DNA of 8,522 nucleotides, taken from assembly GCA_031253705.1 (NCBI GenBank), contig JAIRVW010000346.1:1-8522 (forward strand), read 5' to 3'. Shown piece by piece: positions 1 to 5,093 of the stretch. Source of the DNA: Brucellaceae bacterium. Its GTDB lineage: Bacteria; Pseudomonadota; Alphaproteobacteria; Rhizobiales; Rhizobiaceae. The notes beneath the pieces were generated by a model. That model was not told the DNA's origin. It searched no databases and was given only the letters and a program-made list of their open reading frames with translations. Each line of letters starts with the position of its first letter. The first letter of the stretch is position 1. The position numbers were made by a program, and so were the translations under genes.

Positions 1-659
1 ATGAAACACCGGCTTTCAAAGCCGAGTTCGATAAGGAATCCAAAGCCGAAGACCATGCACCTCTGAAAGAAGTATTTGTCAATTACGGCGGCGCGCTGCT
101 TAAAGGCACGGCTTTCTCGGTACTCTGGGCTGCCAGCGTTTATGTGATGATCATCTATATGCCGGTCTATGTGCAGCGTGCATTCGGCTTTACCGGTTCG
201 CAGGCCTTTATCGCCGCCCTGATCGGTAACGTGCTGATGGCTATCGGCTGTATCGTTGCCGGTGCGGTTTCCGACAAGATCGGCCGCCGTGTGACACTGG
301 CGATCACCACAACCGTATTGCTGGTGGCTATCCATCCGCTGCTGTGGTGGCTGCATCATACACCGACACTCGGTACCCTGATTACTGTTCAGAGCTGCTT
401 CTGTGTTATGGTTGCCGGTGTGGTTGGCGTTGCACCTTCCGCTCTGTCTGAAGTGTTCCCGACCCATATCCGCTCAACCGGTATGTCGCTGGCTTATAAC
501 ATCTCCACCACGGTTTTCGGTGGTTTTGCTCCGGCAGCGCTGACATGGCTCGGCACCACATCGCTCGGCTACAGCGCCCCTGCATGGTATGTCAGTATCG
601 CAGCCGTTATCGCGCTGTTTGCCATTGCCAAAATGGGCGACAATAAAAAGACAGCCTGA
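1..659 (+). CDS. MHS-family MFS transporter, C-terminal part (5' end outside window)
   Basis: The reading frame is open from the first full codon at base 3 and ends with TGA at 657-659, giving 218 visible residues, about half of a normal 430-450 residue protein. The Met at 144 lies inside the protein: the residues before it (ETPAF at the start, then a charged linker) match the central cytoplasmic loop of metabolite:H+ symporters. Roughly six membrane segments follow. Two MHS signatures are visible: the loop 8-9 motif GAVSDKIGRR (about 261-290), and a stretch starting SEVFPTHIR with STGMSLAY after it. Members such as ProP, KgtP and ShiA import small osmolytes or carboxylates with protons across the inner membrane. 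The substrate cannot be read from this half. The gene is followed at once by a strong terminator, so it ends its transcription unit. Confidence 0.9.
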   Translation, partial: ETPAFKAEFDKESKAEDHAPLKEVFVNYGGALLKGTAFSVLWAASVYVMIIYMPVYVQRAFGFTGSQAFIAALIGNVLMAIGCIVAGAVSDKIGRRVTLAITTTVLLVAIHPLLWWLHHTPTLGTLITVQSCFCVMVAGVVGVAPSALSEVFPTHIRSTGMSLAYNISTTVFGGFAPAALTWLGTTSLGYSAPAWYVSIAAVIALFAIAKMGDNKKTA

Positions 660-686
660 TCAGACAGTCTGATAACCGCACTTATC

Positions 687-722
687 ACACCCGCCATGGC
701 AATCCGTGGCGGGTGTTTTTAT
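687..722 (+). terminator. Rho-independent terminator of the MHS transporter
   Basis: A perfect 10-bp stem, ACACCCGCCA at 687-696 paired with TGGCGGGTGT at 707-716, can be extended inward by three pairs (one T-G) to leave a four-base loop. A T-run (716-720, then ATTT) follows directly. It starts 27 bases after the stop codon. Confidence 0.9.
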
Positions 723-828
723 TTACCGGCCCTCTGAAACTTTAGACCTATATGCCTGCCATGCAGACTCATTTTATTACCCGTAATGCACTTATTTTAT
801 TTCATTAGTAACTTGCCATGCTGCTTTA

Positions 829-863
829 TTGAAATTAGAGCGGGGTCAGTTATTAAATAAGGA
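829..863 (+). promoter_or_regulatory. Possible promoter and ribosome binding site of the BASS transporter
   Basis: AAGGA at 859-863 lies nine bases before the ATG at 873 and fixes the start well. A weak sigma-70-like pair, TTGAAA (829-834) and TATTAA (851-856), 16 bases apart, lies just upstream, but it would start transcription inside the ribosome binding site, so the true promoter may lie further up in the AT-rich 760-830 stretch. The ribosome site is solid; the promoter is a guess. Confidence 0.35.
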
Positions 864-872
864 CTATCTGTA

Positions 873-1805
873 ATGAAAATGCTGGCAAGCTTTTCGGCAT
901 TCGTAGGCAAGACCTTTGCGGTCTGGGTTCTGCTGTTTGCCGTACTGGGCTTTGTATTCCCTGACACGTTTAAACTCTTCGGCCCTTATATTGTTACCCT
1001 GCTCGGTATCATCATGTTCGGCATGGGGCTTACCCTCTCCGTCGATGATTTCCGTGAAGTGGTACGTCGTCCGGTTGATGTGGGTATCGGCGTCGCCTCG
1101 CAGTTCCTGATCATGCCGCTGCTTGCCGTGCTGCTGACCAAGATCATTCCGATGTCACCGGAAGTGGCTGCCGGTGTTATTCTCGTCGGCTGCTGCCCGG
1201 GCGGTACATCCAGCAATGTGATGACCTATCTCGGCAAAGGCGATGTGGCTCTGTCTGTTGCCTGCACCAGCGTGACCACACTGGCCGCACCGCTGGTGAC
1301 ACCATTCCTCGTCTGGTTCTTTGCCAGCCAGTTCCTGCCGGTCGATGCATGGGCAATGTTCATGAGCATTGTTAAAGTGATCCTCGTGCCACTGGCACTC
1401 GGTGTTCTCGCGCAGAAACTTATTCCGGGTATTGTGAAGGCTGCTGTCCCTGCACTGCCGCTCATCAGCGTAACCGGCATCGTGCTGATCGTTGCTGCCG
1501 TTGTGGCAGGCAGCAAAGGGGCGATTGCAACCTCCGGCCTGCTGATCTTTGTTGTTGTGGTTCTGCACAATGGTATCGGCTATCTGCTCGGCTTTACCGC
1601 TGCCAAACTCACCGGCATGTCGCTTGCCAAGCGCAAAGCCATTGCGATTGAAGTCGGCATGCAGAACAGCGGTCTGGGTGCAGCGCTTGCCAATGCACAT
1701 TTCTCACCACTGGCCGCGGTACCAAGCGCAATCTTCAGCGTATGGCACAATATCTCCGGTGCGCTGCTGGCGAATTATTTCGCCCGTATGAAAGATGATA
1801 AATAA
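873..1805 (+). CDS. Bile acid:sodium symporter (BASS) family transporter
   Basis: 310 residues, the usual bacterial BASS length, with about ten hydrophobic segments. It is an inner-membrane, Na+-coupled carrier of organic anions. The two crossover regions are intact: GCCPGGTSSNV at 106-116 and EVGMQNSGLG at 259-268, then PSAIFSVWHN near 284-293. From memory of the Neisseria meningitidis ASBT structure, the sodium ligands are Gln77, Ser114, Asn115, Ser128, Thr132, Glu260 and Gln264. All are present here at those same positions, so the protein should be an active Na+ symporter. Bacterial relatives include PanS (ketopantoate) and YocS-type carriers; the real substrate is unknown, and bile acid should not be assumed. 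It has a good ribosome binding site (AAGGA, nine-base spacing) and terminators on both sides, so it is probably monocistronic. Confidence 0.93.
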   Translation: MKMLASFSAFVGKTFAVWVLLFAVLGFVFPDTFKLFGPYIVTLLGIIMFGMGLTLSVDDFREVVRRPVDVGIGVASQFLIMPLLAVLLTKIIPMSPEVAAGVILVGCCPGGTSSNVMTYLGKGDVALSVACTSVTTLAAPLVTPFLVWFFASQFLPVDAWAMFMSIVKVILVPLALGVLAQKLIPGIVKAAVPALPLISVTGIVLIVAAVVAGSKGAIATSGLLIFVVVVLHNGIGYLLGFTAAKLTGMSLAKRKAIAIEVGMQNSGLGAALANAHFSPLAAVPSAIFSVWHNISGALLANYFARMKDDK

Positions 1806-1826
1806 TCATCATCCTGTTCAAACAGG

Positions 1827-1866
1827 AAGACCGGCTCATCCGTCAGAATGAGCCGGTCTTTTTTTA
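1827..1866 (+). terminator. Rho-independent terminator of the BASS gene
   Basis: A perfect 13-bp stem, AAGACCGGCTCAT (1827-1839) with ATGAGCCGGTCTT (1848-1860), has an eight-base loop and is followed by a T-run at 1859-1865. It ends on the stop codon of the convergent smvA-like gene. On the minus strand it is preceded by A's rather than followed by T's, so it mainly serves plus-strand transcription. A second small inverted repeat, TCCTGTT/AACAGGA (1812-1827), adjoins it. Confidence 0.9.
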
Positions 1867-3339
1867 TGCTTTGCGGTTCAGGCGGAAAATCAGCAAAGCC
1901 GTTGCAAATATCAGCAAGGTGGCCGTTGCGATCACCCACATGAAGGCCTGATCGAAGGCCATAAAGCCGATGTCCCGCAATTGCTGCGCCTGTTCCGCAG
2001 GCAGGGTTTCTGCCAGTAACAGAGCCTCATCCAGACTGTCACGGATCGTTTCCGGAAAACCCGAGCCTTCCGGTACGATCATGAAAGCCGTATAGATCGC
2101 GGTCATCAGACTGCCGAAAATCGTAACACCGGTTGCACCGCCCAGTTCATAGGATACTTCCTCGACCGAGGCTGCCATACCGGCTTTTTCTTCCGGCGCA
2201 TTGCCCATGATTGCCGTGGATGCACCGGTCATAGCGGCACCGACACCAAAGCCCATAATCATCAGGCCGATGATCCAGACTTGCGGCTGCATCTGAAAGC
2301 TCAGCAGATAAAGCGCCGTACCAAGGCCGGTAATCAGCATACCGCCCCACAGCACACGCGCTGCGCCGATTTTAGGCAGGCTCAGACCAACCAGCGGCCC
2401 CGCAATAAAGGCAGCCAGCGGAATTGGCAGAATGAGCAGCCCTGCCTCCAGCGGTGAATAACCGGCGACCAGCTGCAAACGCTGGCTGAAAACCAGTTCC
2501 ACACCGATCAGCGCACCGGAAGAAACAGAAGCCGCCAGCACACCGGATGAGAACTTGCGGTTACTGAACAATGTGAAATCAATCAGCATGCCATTGGTTG
2601 CGCGCTGCCTGCGGTAGAATACCACCAGCGCAATCAGACCGGCGATCATGGCAATGGCAAAAAGCACCAGAGAACCGTCGCGCTTGGCGAGCTCCTTCAG
2701 TGCAAAGGTTACACCGACCAGACCGATCATCACCTGCACGGAACCAATCAGATCCCATTGACGGCTTTTATTGCCGGGACGGCTTTCAAGTACCGTCAAA
2801 GCCAGAACCAGCGCGATCAGTACCACCGGCACATTGATCAGGAAAACAGAACCCCACCAGAAATATTCCAGCAAAATACCGCCGACCACAGGACCGAAGG
2901 CTGCGCCGCCTGAAGCAACGGCCGCCCAGATACCAATGGCAAATGAGCGCTCATTCTCATCTTCAAAGGTCAGACGGATGATCGAAAGCGTCGCCGGCAT
3001 CATCATCGCGGCACCAACGGCGAGCAGCACGCGGGCAGCAATCAGCACCTCGGCTGAAGGCGCATAGGCTGCAGCCAGCGATGCAAGACCGAACACCACC
3101 AGTCCCGCCGTGAACATACGCTTATGCCCTAAGCGGTCACCGAGACTGCCGACACCCGGCAACAGACCGGCAACGACCAGCGGATAGGCATTGATGATCC
3201 AGAGCTTTTCTGAGGCGCTGGCCGCCAGATCATGGGTAAGGCGCGGCAATGCTGTGTAAAGCACAGTCATATCAATCACGATCAGAAATAAAGCACTTGA
3301 GACGATGGCCAGAACCAGCCAGCGATTATGCAATGTCAT
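1864..3339 (-). CDS. smvA: SmvA-like MFS multidrug exporter (DHA2, 14 TM)
   Basis: 491 residues with about 14 membrane segments, typical of the DHA2 drug:H+ antiporters of the inner membrane. Visible signatures are motif D1 near 17-32 (IDMTVLYTALP), motif A at 64-75 (GSLGDRLGHKRM), the RVLLAVGAAMMMPATLS helix near 103-119 and antiporter motif C near 143-156 (SGGAAFGPVVGGIL). The stretch around 134-170 (GIWAAVASGGAAFGP and WWGSVFLINVP) resembles Salmonella/Klebsiella SmvA, which exports methyl viologen and cationic biocides under a divergent TetR repressor, SmvR. The same arrangement is present here. The start is ATG 3339-3337. AGGAG at 3359-3355 lies 15 bases upstream, a long spacing, but no other in-frame start fits better. 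Substrates are inferred from homologs only; QacA-like exporters are the alternative label. Confidence 0.88.
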   Translation of the reverse strand: MTLHNRWLVLAIVSSALFLIVIDMTVLYTALPRLTHDLAASASEKLWIINAYPLVVAGLLPGVGSLGDRLGHKRMFTAGLVVFGLASLAAAYAPSAEVLIAARVLLAVGAAMMMPATLSIIRLTFEDENERSFAIGIWAAVASGGAAFGPVVGGILLEYFWWGSVFLINVPVVLIALVLALTVLESRPGNKSRQWDLIGSVQVMIGLVGVTFALKELAKRDGSLVLFAIAMIAGLIALVVFYRRQRATNGMLIDFTLFSNRKFSSGVLAASVSSGALIGVELVFSQRLQLVAGYSPLEAGLLILPIPLAAFIAGPLVGLSLPKIGAARVLWGGMLITGLGTALYLLSFQMQPQVWIIGLMIMGFGVGAAMTGASTAIMGNAPEEKAGMAASVEEVSYELGGATGVTIFGSLMTAIYTAFMIVPEGSGFPETIRDSLDEALLLAETLPAEQAQQLRDIGFMAFDQAFMWVIATATLLIFATALLIFRLNRKA

Positions 3340-3359
3340 TGATCTTATCCACTTCTCCT

Positions 3360-3376
3360 GTGCTGATTTTCAGCAC
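3360..3376. repeat. Perfect dyad just upstream of the smvA ribosome site
   Basis: GTGCTGA (3360-3366) and TCAGCAC (3370-3376) form a perfect seven-base inverted repeat around TTT. It abuts the AGGAG of the smvA-like gene, so it could be a repressor operator or a small hairpin in the smvA leader. Which one cannot be told from the sequence. Confidence 0.45.
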
Positions 3377-3391
3377 GATTAAATCAAAAGC

Positions 3392-3420
3392 TGCAACGGA
3401 TCAGGGGGCTGATTGTTGCA
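3392..3420. repeat. Dyad in the middle of the smvA/tetR intergenic region
   Basis: TGCAAC (3392-3397) then GATCAG (3399-3404) pairs with CTGATT (3409-3414) then GTTGCA (3415-3420), leaving a GGGG centre, one bulged G at 3398 and one G-T pair. With 12 paired positions per arm it is well above chance and lies where a repressor could block the exporter promoter. No strong smvA promoter could be picked, so its exact role is open. Confidence 0.45.
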
Positions 3421-3428
3421 ATAAAAAC

Positions 3429-3456
3429 TTGAAACCTGATGGTCGGTAATTTAAAT
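3429..3456 (+). promoter_or_regulatory. Predicted promoter of the TetR-family gene
   Basis: TTGAAA (3429-3434) and TTAAAT (3451-3456) are 16 bases apart. Transcription would start around 3463-3465, that is, on or next to the ATG at 3465. This agrees with the absence of any Shine-Dalgarno sequence upstream and suggests a leaderless mRNA. Confidence 0.5.
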
Positions 3457-3469
3457 CCATACGTATGGA
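3456..3469. promoter_or_regulatory. Palindromic candidate operator over the tetR start
   Basis: TCCATACGTATGGA is a perfect 14-base palindrome that spans the end of the predicted -10 element, the predicted transcription start and the ATG (3465-3467). TetR-family repressors bind such dyads, so self-repression is the likeliest reading. That this regulator binds it is an inference from position. Confidence 0.5.
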
Positions 3470-4040
3470 AAGTAAAAAACACAAAAAAATCGGCCGCCCG
3501 CGCACGATTGACCGCAATCATTTGCTGGATCTGGCAGAAAAAATCGTCGTGGAGCACGGTGCTCCGGCTTTGACGATTGATGCGCTGGCCAAAGCCGCAG
3601 GGATCACCAAGGGCGGCGTACAATATTGTTTCGGCACCAAAGACGGGCTGGTCGATGCGATGCTGACCCGCTGGGGGATTACCTTCGACAAACAGGTTGC
3701 GGCCAGAAAGAAAGGCCGGACAGACGCCCTCACCCACATAGCGGCACATATCCGTGTGACCCGCGACAGTGACCCGCTTGGTGATTCACGTTTTGCGGCT
3801 ATGCTGGCAGCTCTGACACCCAATTCAGAACAACTGGCCGACACACAGCGCTGGTATCGCCAGCAGCTGAGCGGGCTGGATGTCTCAACAGAACAAGGCC
3901 GCAATGCCCGTCTCGCCTTCATTGCCAATGAAGGCGCATTTCTGCTGCGCAGTTTTCAGCTCTTTGATCTGAACGAAAGTGAATGGCAGCAGATTTTCCG
4001 TGATATTGAAAAATTGCTGCCACCGGAAATTGATGAATAA
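3465..4040 (+). CDS. smvR: TetR/AcrR-family regulator, SmvR-like
   Basis: 191 residues, normal for the family. A basic N-terminus (KKHKKIGRPR) leads into the TetR DNA-binding domain, with the helix-turn-helix at about 36-57: LTIDALAKAAGITKGGVQYCFGTKDGL. The usual YYHF recognition-helix residues are replaced by VQYCF, a variation seen in regulators of this SmvR-like type as I recall. The C-terminal two-thirds would hold the ligand pocket and dimer interface. It is divergent from the SmvA-like exporter, so it most likely represses that gene and itself, with release by a cationic drug. ATG 3465 is the only sensible start: an in-frame stop lies at 3447-3449 and the DNA-binding domain begins within ten residues. 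No ribosome binding site precedes it. The 3' end lies six bases from the convergent hmuT-like gene. Confidence 0.88.
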   Translation: MESKKHKKIGRPRTIDRNHLLDLAEKIVVEHGAPALTIDALAKAAGITKGGVQYCFGTKDGLVDAMLTRWGITFDKQVAARKKGRTDALTHIAAHIRVTRDSDPLGDSRFAAMLAALTPNSEQLADTQRWYRQQLSGLDVSTEQGRNARLAFIANEGAFLLRSFQLFDLNESEWQQIFRDIEKLLPPEIDE

Positions 4041-4046
4041 GCGTCT

Positions 4047-4964
4047 TTATTGCCCGTAAAGTGCATCAGCAAGAATACGCACAGCCTCAGCCGTGCGGGG
4101 ACCGAAGCCCAGCATATAAGGTCCGTCGAGCACGATCAGCGCCTTGTTTTTGGCTGCCGGTGTGGTTTGCAGGGCTTTAACGGAGAACACATCCTCCGTT
4201 GTGGGGCCACCGGAACCGTCAGAGAGCATCAGCACCACATCCGGCTGCGCCTCCAGCAACCATTCCTCGGATACCGCTTTATAGCCCTTATAGACAGACA
4301 GCGGATTGATCCCGCCTGCATGGCGGATAAAGGCATCTGCTGCCGTATCACTGCCCGCGCCGCTCAGTTTGGTCAGCCCGTGGAAGAACACCACTTTTTT
4401 GCCGCGCCCTTGCGAGACTTTTTGCACATAGGCCATAGCCGCATCAAAATCCGCAGTAACGGACTTTATCAGCGCCTCTCCCTGTGACTGCAATTGCAGA
4501 CGGTCAGCAATCAGACTGATTTTTGTGACCAGCCCCTCACGGCTGTTGACCGCCGGAATATACAATACAGGCACACCGGACTGGTTGAGCACATCCACCA
4601 CTTCGGGCGGCCCGATATCTTCCGAGGCGATAATGAGATCGGGATGCAGCGCCAGCACCCCTTCTGCCGACAGGCTGCGACGATAACCGACATTGGTCTT
4701 ATTCGCAGTATCCGCCGGATATTTGCTGCTGCGATCCAGCGCAATGATCTGCTTATCCGCACCAAGCGCATAGACAATCTCGGTTACATCAGGCCCCAGC
4801 GTGATGATGCGCTGCGCTGTGATCTGCTGCACTGATGCACCGGCAGTGTTCACACTCAGCCAGAACAGGACGGTAATCAGCGCAAGAGTAAGCAAAAATA
4901 TTATCTTCAACGCCGGATAATCGGGATGGTTTTTCGCCTTTGTGAACAAATGACAGATCCGCAT
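4047..4964 (-). CDS. hmuT: Heme ABC transporter periplasmic binding protein, HmuT-like
   Basis: 305 residues, a class III periplasmic binding protein that would carry heme from the outer-membrane receptor to an inner-membrane ABC importer. The N-terminal lobe starts at RIITLGPDVTEIVYALGA (about 52-69). The hallmark VGYRRSLSAEG (92-102) contains Tyr94, matching the tyrosine that binds heme iron in ShuT and PhuT. Further family blocks are HPDLIIASEDIGPPEVV (107-123), GVPVLYIP and VSEEWLLEAQPDVVLML. The N-terminus has a 20-residue polar lead before the hydrophobic segment KIIFLLTLALITVLFWL, longer than a usual signal peptide. A TTG at 4910-4908 would give a tidier one, but neither start has a ribosome binding site. 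It is divergent from the TonB receptor. No HmuU permease or HmuV ATPase follows; the next gene is the convergent regulator. Confidence 0.9.
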   Translation of the reverse strand: MRICHLFTKAKNHPDYPALKIIFLLTLALITVLFWLSVNTAGASVQQITAQRIITLGPDVTEIVYALGADKQIIALDRSSKYPADTANKTNVGYRRSLSAEGVLALHPDLIIASEDIGPPEVVDVLNQSGVPVLYIPAVNSREGLVTKISLIADRLQLQSQGEALIKSVTADFDAAMAYVQKVSQGRGKKVVFFHGLTKLSGAGSDTAADAFIRHAGGINPLSVYKGYKAVSEEWLLEAQPDVVLMLSDGSGGPTTEDVFSVKALQTTPAAKNKALIVLDGPYMLGFGPRTAEAVRILADALYGQ

Positions 4965-4972
4965 AATTAAAG

Positions 4973-5001
4973 TTGACTCTATTTATCATGATTTATATAG
5001 C
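4973..5001 (+). promoter_or_regulatory. Predicted promoter of the TonB-dependent receptor
   Basis: TTGACT (4973-4978), a near-consensus -35, is 17 bases from TATAGC (4996-5001); TATATA at 4994-4999 is an alternative -10. Transcription would start near 5008, leaving a leader of about 85 bases before the ATG at 5094. Confidence 0.55.
4974..4988. promoter_or_regulatory. Candidate RirA (IRO) box over the receptor -35
   Basis: TGACTCTATTTATCA fits TGA-N9-TCA, the core of the IRO box bound by the Rhizobiales iron regulator RirA. It covers the -35 of the predicted receptor promoter, where a bound repressor would block RNA polymerase. The core is only six bases, so the match by itself is weak; place and partner raise it. 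Confidence 0.5.
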
Positions 5002-5020
5002 CCTATTTAATATGAGTTAA
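4992..5020 (-). promoter_or_regulatory. Predicted promoter of hmuT
   Basis: On the minus strand TTAACT (5020-5015) and TATAAA (4997-4992) are 17 bases apart. Transcription would start near 4985, about 20 bases before the hmuT ATG. It lies on the same DNA as the receptor promoter, so the two probably compete for RNA polymerase. Confidence 0.5.
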
Positions 5021-5027
5021 TGAGTCA
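5013..5027. promoter_or_regulatory. Candidate RirA (IRO) box over the hmuT -35
   Basis: TGAGTTAATGAGTCA again fits TGA-N9-TCA. It is the exact mirror position of the first box about the centre of the 4970-5031 inverted repeat, and it covers the predicted hmuT -35. Ten of 15 bases match the first box when read on the opposite strand. Confidence 0.5.
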
Positions 5028-5093
5028 ACTTAATGCAAGCCAACAGCCCGAAATTTTCTCCCGCTGTACACTGGCCGCATCATCGGGGGTCGT

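Larger units (their letters stand above)
4970..5031. repeat. Long-spaced perfect inverted repeat between hmuT and the receptor gene
   Basis: AAGTTGACTC (4970-4979) and GAGTCAACTT (5022-5031) are exact reverse complements with 42 bases between them. The centre is AT-rich and carries the overlapping -10 regions of both promoters. The symmetry suggests the same control protein acts on each side. Confidence 0.7.

Noticed and set aside
660..872. Possible small gene or RNA in the 213-base gap before the BASS gene
   Set aside because: Apart from the terminator, a weak promoter and the ribosome site, the gap is AT-rich and without a coding frame or stable structure that I can support.
1155..1700. 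Minus-strand frame opposite the BASS transporter
   Set aside because: The translation is His/Cys/Asn-rich and low in hydrophobic order; the plus-strand gene has every expected sodium-site residue.
3416..3421. TTGCAA as a -35 element for either smvA or the regulator
   Set aside because: The sequence is palindromic and no acceptable -10 lies 16-18 bases away on either strand.
3518..3928. Minus-strand frame opposite the TetR gene
   Set aside because: The plus-strand helix-turn-helix protein is clear; the antisense product has no family features.
4979..4998. Fur-like box around ATCATGAT (4985-4992)
   Set aside because: The eight-base palindrome is perfect, but the flanks fail the repeated GATAAT pattern of a Fur box, and the AT-rich promoter core would give such partial matches by chance. 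The TGA-N9-TCA boxes fit better.
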